Source: Carallia brachiata
Taxonomy: Eukaryota > Streptophyta > Magnoliopsida > Malpighiales > Rhizophoraceae
Length of the DNA: 64,000 bases
Reading direction: 5' to 3'
NCBI GenBank assembly: GCA_021464245.1
Contig: JADCRB010000030.1
Location: forward strand, 399,376-463,375
The notes beneath the pieces were generated by a model that did no database searches, had not been told where the DNA came from, and saw only the letters and a program-made list of their open reading frames with translations. The stretch's first letter is position 1, and the number at the start of each line of letters is the position of its first letter. Below, one piece after another: positions 1 to 12,125 of this stretch. The translations under genes and the position numbers were made by a program.

Positions 1-2052
1 CGTACCTCATCACTTTTCCTTTTTTTTTTTTTTAGTAAAAGAAAACAATCACAGCTAAAAAAACGCAAATGGGTGGGATGGGTTTGGGGAAGGGGAATAA
101 AAAAGAATATTACAAAAGTCTTAAGGTAAGGGATGACAAAAATTAAGTGGAAAGAAAATGACTAGAAGGAAAGGTAGGAGAAGAAATTTTCTCTTTCTAG
201 TAGTTAGAAGAGAATGAGATCGAGAAATATTATGAAGAGTACTCTTTTAATCTTATATAAAAAAAAATTAGATTATTTTAATAAATAAAAAAACTTGAGA
301 ATTTCACGTCATAAGTTTTAAAGAATTTCAAAATGATTTAGATTGTTATATGATTGAATTCATAAAAAATAAAAAATAAATTAATTATTAAATACTATTA
401 AATAAAATTGTATTGTTACTTTTATATTATTTGAGCAAGACTAAATAATAATGCTCTTCAATGAAATATATTAATTATTTAAAAATTTGACTAACAAACA
501 TGTCAACTTACCAGGTTGGGAAAGATAAGTACCCATCTGTCCACCATTTTTCTTCCTTTCTCTTCATGTCCCCTCTACCAAACAAATAGTTGGTGGTAGG
601 ATTTGTTTTTACCTAGAAGCCAAAAATTCTAACATGTCCCGTCAAATAAGCTTCAAATTGAAGTCATTTGCTAAGAGTAAAATGCCAAAATTTTTTCTTT
701 CATTACAAAGAGTATGCTATGCCCACCAACGCTGATTTTTGACTATTCTATGTATGACATGGGGGAAATTTGTTCTATCATCTAGACGTCTAAAAATTTG
801 TCAACTTAACAAAAATTCCAAAAAAATTCAAATGTGTCGCAGTCGCTCTTAGGATAGGTCTCACACCTGTAGATAAGACAAGGTAATAATTGAAAATTTG
901 TTTAGTTGCGAACTCACGGTTTTGTATTGTTAACTTATTATATTTTATTCTAGAATTAGTCGTTTATATTATAATTTTCCTTTTTTTCTGAATTAGAAAA
1001 ATATTTTTTTTTTAATTATTAGGTTCTAACTAGAATTAGAACATGAAACCTTCGGTTCTTAAAATAAATTTAGTATAGTTCATTGGTTGCTCCATAAAAA
1101 TTGTAATGTAACATATGCCAGGCGGACAAAATTTGTAATTTTGGAGCAAGGCCGCCGATTATTTGGACCACTCAGGCAGTCATCTATCGATTATTTACGA
1201 TAGTGACTACTGCTATTACAATGTTGACTTTGTCCATATATGTACATCATGACTGTATTTGTACTTCTAAGCAAGTCTTTTACTCTCATGTATCTGTTTT
1301 CCTGGAAGCAGCTGAATTAAACTTGGCCTGTTACTCTTTTTCTTTTTTTTTGTTTTGTTTAGTCTAGTTGCTAAGGAAGCTCTCTGTTTTTTTTTAGTCT
1401 AGCTGCTAAGGAAGCTCTTTTCAAGAGCAGGTGTGGGATGTGAAGAACCATGGGGGAGCATGTTGCTCCAACCACTCATGATGTTGCCCAGCCTCAGCCT
1501 GTTACTGTTTGCAGCATTACAATGGGTTTACTTTTGCATCCTTTTTGATCCACAAATAGGAAGTAAACATGGCCTGTTTCTATTCAATAGTGGGTATCTT
1601 GGGTCTGGATTTGCAAATTGGTTGATTGACCGTAGAATATAGAGGATTTCTTTGCTCCATTTTGGTTCTATATTGGGCCTGTCTGGCTCGAGGTCTTGAT
1701 CTGGTCAAGGTCATTCTCTTGGCAAGTTACTATGGTTTTGTATTTTGATTCATCTGGGTTGGGCCGTTGGAATTTGCATATTGATTGATCGATTAGTGCA
1801 AGCGCAAGCGTCTCAAAGCCCTGAAAATTTTCTCCTCGATCTCTGAATTCCCCTTGATTAGTCGATTGGCATAATAATCTAAATATTTGAGAGTTGTAGT
1901 TGTCAATCATAAATTTTGAGATTTAATTTTTAGATTTTATTCGCATAATTTTATTTTTTTATTGATGCTTTAACAGCTCCAAAAAGACCTTTAAAAAAAA
2001 AAGAAAAGAGGCAATTTATTTTGGATGATAAATTAATCTATTGTATGTAAAG

Positions 2053-2224
2053 GAATAATTTAGGTAAGCACACAATGGTAAGTATAAAATTGTAATATAG
2101 AGATCTGGATCGTTGAATTATAAAAAATATATTAAATTTAAAAAAAAAAAGAAAACAAATAAACCGTTAAATTAACTGCATGTCTTTCACGTGTTGTAAA
2201 TTGTGTGACTACGTGATGGTATCC
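2053..2224. mobile_element. Small MITE with 9-bp target duplication
   Basis: A 172-bp segment is flanked on both sides by the same 9 bases, TATGTAAAG (2044-2052 and 2225-2233). The corresponding place in copy B (about 6995-7005) lacks the segment. A 9-bp duplication suggests a Mutator-like element, but the terminal repeats are weak. A related sequence lies at about 22200-22390; both contain the shared word GTTAAATTAACTGC. There is no coding capacity. Confidence 0.65.
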
Positions 2225-2940
2225 TATGTAAAGTATGTGTGCCAGAGGTCCTCTGTTTATTTCGATGTAATTTTAAACATGAAAATAAAAGTTATGCTGT
2301 ATGTTTCTGCTCTGGAATAATGTGGTGCCCAATATGAAATTGGTTGTACATCCCAATCCTCCACCAGCAACCACAGATCTTTTAGGCAATTTGCCAAGCC
2401 GCCCGCCACGTTCAAATTGAACCAAACACCAAAAAGCTACTCCTAATCTCCCGTTGTTTGTTCACGACTCAATGGACTTTCTATCGAAAAAAATATATTT
2501 AGCCTTTTTCAGCCCTCAAGAGTAAGTTCTTATCATCTACTTTAGCGCAAATGGCAGACGCAATCGCAATCCACTCCAACCCTTTTTTCTCTCTTGTTTT
2601 CCGTACGCAACGCGAAGCCTCGTTTTGACTTTTGATCCAAGTGATAAATTCTCTCCCCGGTCTAACATGTGCCTACTTGGTTCCTGCTTATGCCGCTTGT
2701 AGTGAAGAGGTGAAAAGGGCGTGTACAGCATTGACGTTCTGGGAATGAGAATTACTTGCACTCGACTTCTGTATCCATTATTAGCTAGATCAGATGTTAG
2801 TGGATTCAGCACTTCGAATTTTGACGATTAATTACTATTTTAAGGCGAAATAATACGTAGCATGAACGTTGTGGTTGTTCGGTAGTAATAATGATCATTC
2901 ATTGTACCTCAGGTTAGGTTACGAAGGATAAGTGACAAAG

Positions 2941-3489
2941 AAATCTTAAACTTTTGATAGTTTTTACAATTGAGTTTTAAATGTTTTTGAATTTTTAAAT
3001 TAATATTAAATCTTTAATTTTTTAATTACATATGAGTCTTTTTTTAAATAAAAAATGGTGAAATTAGTAGGTAGGAACCTAATTTGACTTAACTGAAATT
3101 GTATTAAAAGAATTTAAATATATCTTCAAAATATATAAATATGTTTACATACGTATTTTATTAAAACTTTTTTCTCTCTTATGTATATAAAGCAAAAAAA
3201 AATCATAAATTTTTACTACAAGAATTTATTATTTTTACCTTTTTTATGTGAGAAAAAAGTTTTAAAAAATTAGGTAAACATGCACATTAACATATGTTTG
3301 TATCTTTAAGATATGATTAAGTGTTGTTTTATACTATTTCAATTAAATCAAACTATGTATCTACTGGTTCGACTAATTTATGTCCAAAAAAAAAGACTCA
3401 CATAGAATAAAAATTAAATGTTTAGTACTGATTGAAAGTTTAAAAAATTTTAGAATTTAATTGTAAAAATTTCTAAAAATTTAAGACTT
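2941..3489. mobile_element. AT-rich inverted-repeat MITE
   Basis: The ends are imperfect inverted repeats. The left end reads ATCTTAAACTTTTGATAG followed by TTTTTACAATTGAG, and the right end complements it. The equivalent position in copy B (about 8660-8680) has no such insert. The element has no open frame of note. Boundaries are approximate to within about 10 bp, and no clear target duplication was found. Confidence 0.5.
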
Positions 3490-4347
3490 GTTATAACTTT
3501 ATTCTAAAGTTATGAGGGTTCGACTCTTTGTCAAAATATATTTTTTGGTTCATTCACATAGCATACATGGTTTTGAGAGTGGTTGGACCTCTTATTATGA
3601 GTACCATGAGGCTTGCTCATCCAACAAGTTCGACATGTAGATCAATTTTTACTGACGAGATTATTAGATATCATTTCTATATTTCTAAAATTAGTTGATT
3701 TTATGAGTAAGTTTGTTTTAAGCGAAATAACATTTGATTTTCTTGTAAAAAATAAATCAAAAAGGGAAAAATCATGAAAAATTAAAAAAACAAAAATCAT
3801 TCAAGTCAAAAGTTGAAATTATTGCGTGAGACCCAAGAATCTATTGTACAGTGTTAGCTAAAAATTCACAATTAAATAATACAAAATGAGGACAGCGATT
3901 TAAACTCTAACAAAACTAAAGGCACCTTATTAGATCAGGGGATTTCTAATTTAAGAGAGTAAACTAGAATTATTCGAAAATGATATATTTCCACTTTTTC
4001 TTATGCTTTTGGTTAGGAAATCAAACCAAATCTGGGCAGTGCTCTGCTTCTGCCAGACAGCCAAAAAACCCTGCCCACTAAAAGAAAGATGAAAAGGGTA
4101 AAAAGAAGCTTACAGGCAAAGCAAAAAAGGTTTAAGATCTCTTATAGCATAGGTTGGGTAGATTTCTATAGCTTCTCTTCAACTTAATCCCAACACTAAC
4201 TCGACCTTGAGATTATCCCCTAAACTGGCCAACTCCAAATGAGATATTTGTTCGTTAAGACAACATCAACTCCCTCCTACATATTGAGACGAAATAGCTA
4301 AGCCATGGAACCAGCGGTTTCAACTGTAATTCCACTGAAAAAAAGAC

Positions 4348-4461
4348 ATGAATGCTCACACTCTCAGCAATGAAATCGACCCAAAAACGTATGGTGAAAG
4401 CATTACAGTCCTAAGCATTGATGGGGGAGGAATCAGAGGCATTATCCCCATGTCAAAGTAG
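4348..4461 (+). pseudogene. Patatin-like exon 1 stub
   Basis: The ATG opens a frame that matches the first 34 residues of the intact patatin at 9505 almost exactly, including the oxyanion-hole glycine loop DGGGIRG. Homology stops after the isoleucine-isoleucine-proline that follows the loop. Three unrelated codons and a TAG come next. No GXSXG serine motif or later exon follows before copy B begins at about 4530, so no lipase can be made. The promoter differs from the intact copy at the TATA region: CTACATATT here, CTATATATT at 9433-9441. The stub marks the breakpoint of the tandem duplication. Confidence 0.85.
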
Positions 4462-6778
4462 CGGAAAAATTCAACCTAAAACCCAAATTTCAAAGTTTTT
4501 TTTTTTTTTTTTCCTGAGCAGCTTTTAAGCGTACGGTACCTCTTCACTTGTATTTTTTTTATAAAAAAAAAAAAAAGAAGAGCAACCACGGCCAAAAAAA
4601 AAAAAAAAGCAAATGGGCGAGGTGGACTGGGGAAAGAAGGTTAAAAAGGAGTATGACAAAAGATTTTGGGAAAAAAATAAGGGATGAAAGAAGTACGAGA
4701 TATACATAATTAAATTTAGAAAAATAAGAAAATAGATAATTTATTATATATTATTATATTAGATTTTTTATTATTATTTTAGTAGTATTTAAACAAAATT
4801 ATCTAATAATTCTTTTTAAGAAAATATATTAATCATTTAAAATTTAATTGATATACATGTTGTCTTATCAAACAAAAAAAGGAAGATTTTTATTTTAATT
4901 TTTTTTAAGTGAGTGTAAGTTACTCATAATTTTATATTACATAATAAATGAGATTCATTTGAATAAAAAAAATTAAAAATAATATTTGAATGATATTAAA
5001 TTTTAAATTAATTTTACTTATTAAAAAAAATAAAAATTAACAAATACTATAAAAAAGATTGATACCTATCTCTCTTCCACTTTTCTTCCTTCTCTTCGTG
5101 ACCCCTCTACCAAACAAAGAGTTTTTAAAAAAAAAAAAAAAACAAAACGAAGAGTTAGTGGTTGGATGTGTTTTATCTATAAGCCAAAAATTCTAACACG
5201 ACCCGTCAAATAAGCTTCAAATCGAAGTCATCTCGCACGAGTAAAATGCCAAAATTTGTCTCTCATCACTACGAGCATGCCTGCCCGCCAACGCTGATTT
5301 TTTACTATTTTATGAGATTGTTCTGTCGTCAAGGCGTCTACAAATTTGTCAAATTAACAAAAATCCTAAAGATTCACTAAAAGTCGCTCTTAGTATAAGT
5401 CTCACACGTGTAGATAAGAGAAGGTAACAATTGAAAATTTGTTTAGGTGCGAACTCGCATTTTTGTACTGTAACTTATTATCCTTTTATTCTAGAATTAG
5501 TCATTTATTATTGTCATTGTCTCTTTTTTTTCCACTTCAAAAATATCTTTCTTTTAGTTATTTGATTTCGAATAAAACTCAAATTTGAAACTTTTAATTT
5601 AAAAAATAAATTTATAATATAATTCATTGGTTATCACATAAATAATATAATATAACATAGGATTAATATATAAAAAATATCAGCTTTATTTAAAATAATA
5701 AATTTAATATAATTTTAAAAAGTCACAAATTAGTACTAAATTCACTTAAAATAACAAATTTAGTACGCAGTGATTTTGTATAAACATAATATATAAGTTT
5801 TGATGATAAATTTATAGAAATATCTATGTTTTGATGACATGATAATCATATAAATTAGTATCGCATTATCGAAACAGATAAATTATATTCAAAAAATTTC
5901 ACAGTATATTAGATTTATTACTTTATATAAAATTAGTGTTAAATTTATTACTTTTTAAAATTAATATTAGATTTATTATTTTAAATAAAATTAGTGATTT
6001 TTTTTATATACTCTATAAAATATGTGGCAACAAAATTTGAAATTTTGGAGCAAGGCGATTGAATATTTGGACCACTTATGCAGTCATCCAGCACCTCCCC
6101 ATGTTAGTTCTTCGCTTCATATAATCTCCATTGCCCCTTGAAGCCCATCAATATCAGAACAGAGTCTGATGGCCCATCCAAAAAAATACTCCCTCTTTAT
6201 TTGACATATAAATGGCTGTTAGCCTGTTACGATATTGACTAATGCTACTGCAATATTAACTTTTTTTTTTTTTTATATGTACATCATAACTGTCTTTGTA
6301 ATTCTGTGTTTAAAAAAAAAAAAAAAAACTGTATTTGTAATTCTAAGCAAATCCTTTACTCTTATGTGTCTCTTTTTCTGGAAGCAGCTGAATTAAACTT
6401 GTCCTGTTACTCTTTGCAACATTACAATGGTTTACTTTTGCATCCTTTTTGTTCCACAAATTGGAAGTAAATTTGGCCCGTTTTCTATTCAATTGAAGGT
6501 ATCTTGGTTCTGGATTTGCAGACTGGTTAAACGACCGTAAATGTAGAGGATTTCTTTGTTCCATTTTGGTTCTATATTGGGCCTGTCTGGCCCGAGGTCT
6601 TGATCTGGTCATGGTCATTCAATTGACAAGTGATAACTTACTATGGTTTTGAATTTTGATGCATCTGGGCTGGGCCGTTGGAATTCGGTATATTTGATTG
6701 ATCGGTTAGTGCAAGCGCAAGCGTCTCAAAGCCCTGAAAAATTGTCTCATCGATCTCTGAATTCTGATTGGTCTAACA

Positions 6779-6970
6779 TTATAGAAAAGATGCAAAATAA
6801 TAAATACTTTAAAAATTATATCATAAAATATTTTAAAATATATGATTATAAAACAAATTATTAATTTTTTTAATTTTTTAATTTAATAGTATTAAAAAAA
6901 TTGATAATTTTTTTATAATTATATATTTTAAAATATTTTATAATACGATTTTTGACACGTTTATCATAAC
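6779..6970. mobile_element. Short AT-rich inverted repeat
   Basis: The two halves are near reverse complements: a stretch with AAAATATTTTAAAATATATG at about 6826 and its complement at about 6917-6940. The matching site in copy A (about 1850-1920) has different sequence. It is probably a MITE or a stem-loop relic. No target duplication could be fixed. Confidence 0.4.
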
Positions 6971-7030
6971 TCTTATTTTGAATAATAAATTAATCTATTG
7001 TTAAATATGTGTGTCAGAGGTCCTATATTT

Positions 7031-7523
7031 AGGGTTAATATAAGAAAATATCACCACTTTTACTTTTTTTTAACAAATTTAACACAATTTTTAAAAATTA
7101 ACAAATCTTGTATAACTCAATTATTTTTTAACAAATTTAGCGCATTTCAATTATTTTCTAACAAATTTAGCATAACTTTTTAAAACTAACAAATCTAACA
7201 CATTATCAGTTAAAAATAACTGAATCTGCCAATATGTATATATGCACATATAGCATTTGAGGGTTTTAAATTGTGCTAGATTTAGATGTACACATGTTAT
7301 ATCTGTATATTAAGAGATTCGGTTATTTTTAACTGGTTATTTTTAATTGACAGCATGCTAAATTTGCTAGAAAATAATTGAAGTATACTAAATTTGTTAG
7401 TTGTTAAAAATTGTGTTAGATTTTTAAGAAAATAATTAAACTGTAATAGATTTATTAGTTTTTAAAAATTGTGTTAGATTTGTTAAAAAAATAAAAATGG
7501 TAATTTTTTTTTAAATTAACCCT
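7031..7523. mobile_element. MITE with long terminal inverted repeats
   Basis: The element starts AGGGTTAAT and ends ATTAACCCT. The inverted similarity extends inward through repeated variants of TAACAAATTTAACACAATTT. Copy A carries the same flanks without the element: its GAGGTCCTCTG continues directly into TTTATTTCGATG at about 2247-2268. No protein is encoded. The exact target duplication is ambiguous because the flanks are T-rich. Confidence 0.65.
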
Positions 7524-7616
7524 ATTTATTTTGGTGTAATTTTAAACATGAAAATTATGCTGCATGTTTTCTACTTTGGAATAATGTTGTGCCCATTATG
7601 AAATTGGTTGTACATC

Positions 7617-8115
7617 GAGCTATATAATTTTTTAGTCATAAACTTTTGTTTTTTTTTTAATATAAGTTTTAAATCTTTTGATATTTTATTTGAATCCTAA
7701 ACTTTTGATTTCTTACTAAATTAATTTTTTTATTTACAAAAAGTAGTCAATTTATTAATAAATAAGTTTAATTTAATAAAAATTATTTAAAAAAATGTCA
7801 AATAAATGAATTAAATATTTTTTCATCAACAAATATGTATATAAAATTTTTTTTAATCAACAAATATACGAATTAAATATGAAAAATATAAACTTTTTGA
7901 TAGAAAAAATTTTCAATTAGTGTATTTAACTTTTTTTCAAATAATTTTTGTAAGGTCAAAATCATTTTTTAATAGATTGATCACTTTTTGTTAATAGATA
8001 TACTAATTTGGTAAAAAAATTAAAAAATTTAGAATTCAAATTAAATTATAAAAAAAATTAGAATTCATATATAAAAAAGTATAAAAATTTAAAATTTCAA
8101 AATTATATATGTCGA
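7617..8115. mobile_element. AT-rich MITE with 8-bp target duplication
   Basis: The 499-bp insert is flanked by TGTACATC at 7609-7616 and 8116-8123. Copy A has a single TGTACATC at this point (about 2346-2353) running straight into CCAATCCTCCACC, so it is the empty site. The interior resembles the element at 29868-30368, sharing a TTGATTTCTTAC word, AAAAAGT(A/G)GTCAAT and TTTCATCAACAAA. The two are therefore members of one family. An 8-bp duplication fits the hAT superfamily. Confidence 0.75.
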
Positions 8116-9433
8116 TGTACATCTCAATCCTCCACCAGCAACCACTGAATTTTCGGCAATTTCTCCCCCCCCCCCCCCCCTCCCCAACGCTCAAATTGAA
8201 CTAAACACAAATAAGCTACCCTAATCTCTCATTGTTTGTTCACAGCACTTTCTATCAAAATATATATATATAGTCTTTTTCTGCTCTAAAAGGTAAATTC
8301 TTATCATCGATTTGCTTTCTCTTGCTTTCGGCACGCGACTGGAAGCCTCGTTTTGACTTTTGATCAGAAGTGAGAAATTCTCTCCCTGTTCTAACACGTG
8401 CCTTCATGTTTTCTGCTTATGCCGCCTGTAGTCAAGAGATAAAAGGGCGTGTACAGCATTGATGTTTTGGGAATGAGAATTACTTGCACTCGACTTCTGT
8501 ACCCATTATTAGCTAGATCAGATGTTAATGGATTCAGCACTTTTGAATTTTGACTAGTAATTACTATTTTAAGGCGAAATAATACACAGCATGACAATTT
8601 AGAAATAGAATCACACGGCCAAACGTTATGGTCTGGTAGGAAGACTGATCATTCATTGTGCGTAAGGTCATGGTTCAACTCTCTATTAAAACATTTAATT
8701 GGACTAAATGAACTGTAAAGTATATACGGTTTTTGAGAATGGTTGAACTTTCTATTTTAGGTGTCATAGAGTTTGTTCATCTAGAAATTTAGAAATTTAG
8801 TATGTAGGTTAAATTTTTTAAACAGAATTGTGGAGTATTATTTTTATATTTTTATTTTTAAAAAGTGATAAGTTTATTTTATAATTATGTTTGTTTTAAA
8901 GCGAAAGATTATTTGATTTTCTCGTAGAATCTAAAAAGAAAAAATGGTGAAAAATTCGTCCAAAAATCATTCAATTCAAAATTTAAAGTTGTTATGTGAA
9001 ATTTAAAATTATTTACGTTAACAATTAAATATACAAATCGAGGACAAAAGATTTAAACTCTAACAAAACTAAAGTCTGAAGGCAACCTAATTAGATCATT
9101 ACATTTGAGAGAGTAAACTAAGATTATTCGAAGATGATATATGTGTCCAATTTTTTTTGTGCTTTTGGTTAGAAAATCAATCCAAATCCGGGCAGTGCCC
9201 TGCCACGACAGGACAGCAAGAAACCCTTAGCCCACTAAAAAAAAGATGAAAAGGGTAAAAAGAAGCTTACAGGCAAAGCAAAAAAGATTTAGTTTCTCTT
9301 ATAGCATAGGTTCGGCAGATTCCTATAGCTTCTCCTCAACTTAATCCCAACACTAACTGGACCTTGAGATTATCCCCTAAACTGGCCAACCCCGAATGAG
9401 ATATTTGTTCGTTAAGACAACATCAACTCCCCC

Positions 9434-9440
9434 TATATAT
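9434..9440 (+). promoter_or_regulatory. Putative TATA box of patatin gene 1
   Basis: TATATAT lies 65 bp upstream of the patatin start codon at 9505, a reasonable distance for a plant TATA box with a short leader. In the truncated copy the same site reads TACATAT. Confidence 0.4.
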
Positions 9441-9504
9441 TGATACGAAATAGCTAAGCCATGGAACCAATGTTTTCACCTGTAATTCCACAGAAAAAAA
9501 AGAC

Positions 9505-11591
9505 ATGAATGCTCACACTCTCAGCAATGAAATCGACCCAAAAACATATGGTGAAAGAATTACAGTTCTAAGCATTGATGGGGGAGGAATCAGAGGCATT
9601 ATCCCAGGAACCATTTTGAGCTTCCTTGAGTCTAAGTTGCAAGTATGTCATGCCAAAGACACATGTCCAATTCTATGTTGACATTTTAGTGTGTCCGAGA
9701 GAAAATTAGTTCAAACTCTAAGCTGATTAATTTGTGTACGTAGGAACTGGATGGAGAACAAGCTCGGATTGCAGATTACTTCGACGTGATTGCAGGAACT
9801 AGCACAGGTGGTCTAGTTACAACTATGTTAACTGCTCCTAATGAAGACAAGCGTCCCCTTTTCGAGGCCAAGGATATTGTCCCATTTTATCAAAAACATG
9901 GTCCCAAAATATTTTCTCAGCCCAAGTAAGCCTCTAGCATTGTTTTGATCAAAATTTCATCACCTCTATTGATTTCCAGGGAATTTATTTGAATAATGGT
10001 TGTGTTACAGGTTCTGGCCATTCGGGGGACCGTTTATGAGAATGAAACCTTTAGTAGGACCAAAGTACGATGGCAAGTACTTAAGAGGGCTGATTCAAGA
10101 CATGCTTGGAAATCGAAGACTGCATGAGACTCTGACCAAAATTGTTATACCCACATTTGACATCCACTTACTGCAGCCCGTTGTATTCTCAACATTTGAG
10201 GTAATATCTGGACCTTAATTAGAAACTTCCCCGCTTGATAATGAAAGCTTTTGATTTCTGTGTCTGGTTGGCCATGATATGATCTATGCAGGCGGAAATT
10301 GATGCTTCTAAAGATGCGTTGCTATCTGATATTTGTATTGGCACTTCGTCAGCTCCAACTTATCTTCCGGCACATTACTTCGAAATCGAAGATTCTGAAG
10401 GAAACAAGAGGGAATTCCACCTTATCGATGGAGGGATAGCTGCAAATGATCCTGTAAGAGGACATTCTAGCAAAGACCAATTAAAGCGGCAGATTCTGAT
10501 TCTAATATTGTTTCTAATTCGATCAAGATAACAGTTTTCTTTTTTCTTTTTTTTTTGGAAGTCATTGCTTGCTATAAAACCAACTGGAACCGTGTTCCCT
10601 GGTGACCCAGAAGCCTTGCCAGAACAGAGTCTGCAGTATTCCAAGTATCTGGTGATCTCCCTAGGAACAGGAACTTCAAAAATGGAGAAAAAGTACAGTG
10701 TCCAAGAGGCTGTAAAGTGGGGAATTCTTGAATGGCTTTACAATGATGGCCGTTCTCCACTGATTGATGCTTTTACCTATGCAAGTAACGACATGGTTAA
10801 CCTTCACATGTCCTTAATTTTCAGTTCCATTGGATCTGAGCAAAACTACCTTCGCATTCAGGTGCACAAATGTAGTCCATAATCCTTTTCAGTCATCCTG
10901 CAAAGAGGACAAAAAAAAATATATATATATATATATGATTTGGCAAATACAGGACCTAGCTAGGTCCTTCCTTGTTTATGTAATAATTGCTGATTATTAT
11001 TTTTAAAGCACTGTTATATATTCAAATGATTGGTAGTTAAATAGTATATTTATTATAATAAATACTGTATTTTTGTATAATACATTAAAAAAATATGCAT
11101 CTAAAAGGTATAAATTTTTTTTTTATAAATACACATTTTTTTAATAGTTATACAAAAATATAATATTTATTATAACAAGAATACAATTCGACAACTAAAA
11201 CGGCTGGCTCTCTAACATTTCTCTTATTTTTATCACATCATCAATCAGGACGACACATTAAGTGGGGACACATCGTCGACGGACAAAGCAACCAAAAAGA
11301 ATATGGAGGACCTCGTGAGGATTGGTGAAAGCATTTTGCATAATCCAGTTTCCAGGCTCAACCTGGACAGTGGGATTTTTGAACCAGTTGAAAATGAAGG
11401 TACCAATGAACAAGCTCTCATCAGGTAAACTAAATAGTCAAATTTAAGCTGCTTGTTGACCTGGTAGTTAGTGTTCTACTGTACTCAACTTAAAAAATGC
11501 TGCGTTTCCGAGTTGCAGATTTGCAAAACTGCTGTCAGAAGAAAGGAGACTCCGTATGGAGAAGCTTCAACAGTTCCAGGAATCCCGTTAA
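9505..11591 (+). CDS. Patatin-like phospholipase / lipid acyl hydrolase 1
   Basis: Seven exons can be joined with GT-AG introns: 9505-9642, 9744-9925, 10011-10200, 10292-10453, 10562-10861, 11249-11424 and 11519-11591. They encode 406 residues without a stop, the usual length for plant patatin-like proteins. Catalytic features are complete: oxyanion loop DGGGIRG (residues 25-31), nucleophile motif GTSTG with Ser66, and catalytic Asp216 in the DGG motif. The family hydrolyses acyl groups from galactolipids and phospholipids by a Ser-Asp dyad and is often linked to defence and senescence; a role here is inference. No signal peptide is evident, so it is probably cytosolic. Intron 5 (10862-11248) holds a TA run and an AT-rich inverted repeat. 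Exon lengths nearly equal those of the minus-strand patatin at 22516. The start is the first ATG and gives the conserved N terminus. Confidence 0.93.
10985..11205. mobile_element. AT-rich inverted repeat in patatin 1 intron 5
   Basis: The left arm contains TATTTATTATAATAAATACTG and TTTTTGTATAA; the right arm contains TTATACAAAAATATAATATT and TATTATAAC, roughly its complement. It looks like a small MITE or its relic sitting wholly inside the intron, so splicing need not be affected. The limits are approximate. Confidence 0.45.
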
Positions 11592-12125
11592 CAATTTGAT
11601 GCTATATGACCAATGAAATAATAAATGCCTTTACTCCGGATGTACCAAAATAAATAAATAAATAAAAAGGACTAAACTCAATAATGGGACATTTCTTTGT
11701 ATAAAGAAGGCAATTGTCAAATTCTTCAAATTGAACATTTCTTTATAGCAAACTCAATAATTGGGCGTTCTCATCCAGTGAGACCCTTGTATTATCTTGT
11801 TTAGAATAATACTTATTACGTTTTACATTTTTTTTTCTTTTATCCTTTCTATTTTCTCTCGCAACAAATTTAATGTAAAAAATAATTTGAATTCGAATTA
11901 ATTATTATAACTTTTAATGTATATTTGTAATTTTATTATCAACTACGATCGAATTTAAAAATATGCAACTAATATTAGCATAATACGCGATCTCATCTTT
12001 AAAATAAAATATTGAATGCCTATTGGATTCACAAGCAAGCAACGAGCCACGCCTTGTTGCATGGAATATTTTTCTCCGTCTCGGTGAAGGAGTTTGCCGC
12101 CAAAACTCTTAACCGAAATGAGTTC
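11592..12125. other. Intergenic, patatin 1 to PPR gene
   Basis: This holds the patatin 3' region, with AATAAA-like words just past the stop and a short ATAA microsatellite near 11650, then the PPR upstream region. The frame of the PPR N terminus stays open upstream to about 12012, but it has no ATG before 12126. Confidence 0.5.

Larger units (their letters stand above)
1..4449. repeat. Tandem segmental duplication, copy A (truncated)
   Basis: This stretch realigns by eye with about 4530-9608. Shared landmarks in the same order include the block near 1400-1850 (again at 6360-6770), the block at 2240-2400 (again at 7010-8160), 2540-2860 (again at 8290-8600) and 3960-4449 (again at 9110-9608). 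The similarity ends abruptly at about 4449, inside patatin exon 1. The left end lies at or before the window start. The copies differ by small changes and by several transposon insertions, so the duplication is old. Apart from the patatin stub I see no credible gene in this copy; the short open frames here are not supported. Confidence 0.85.
4530..9608. repeat. Tandem segmental duplication, copy B
   Basis: This copy is parallel to 1-4449 and in the same orientation. It is longer than copy A because it holds extra AT-rich insertions (6779-6970, 7031-7523, 7617-8115). About 80 bp of unrelated sequence (4450-4529, with a poly-T run) separates the two copies. Unlike copy A, its right end continues into all seven patatin exons. 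I see no other gene in 4530-9500. Confidence 0.85.

Noticed and set aside
2537..2812. Minus-strand open frame, similar to one at 8391-8597
   Set aside because: Both lie at the same place in the tandem duplication, so the similarity is expected. No domain is recognisable and the frames differ in length and end.
12012..12125. N-terminal extension of the PPR frame
   Set aside because: The frame is open from a TTG at 12012, but there is no ATG before 12126. I used the first ATG.
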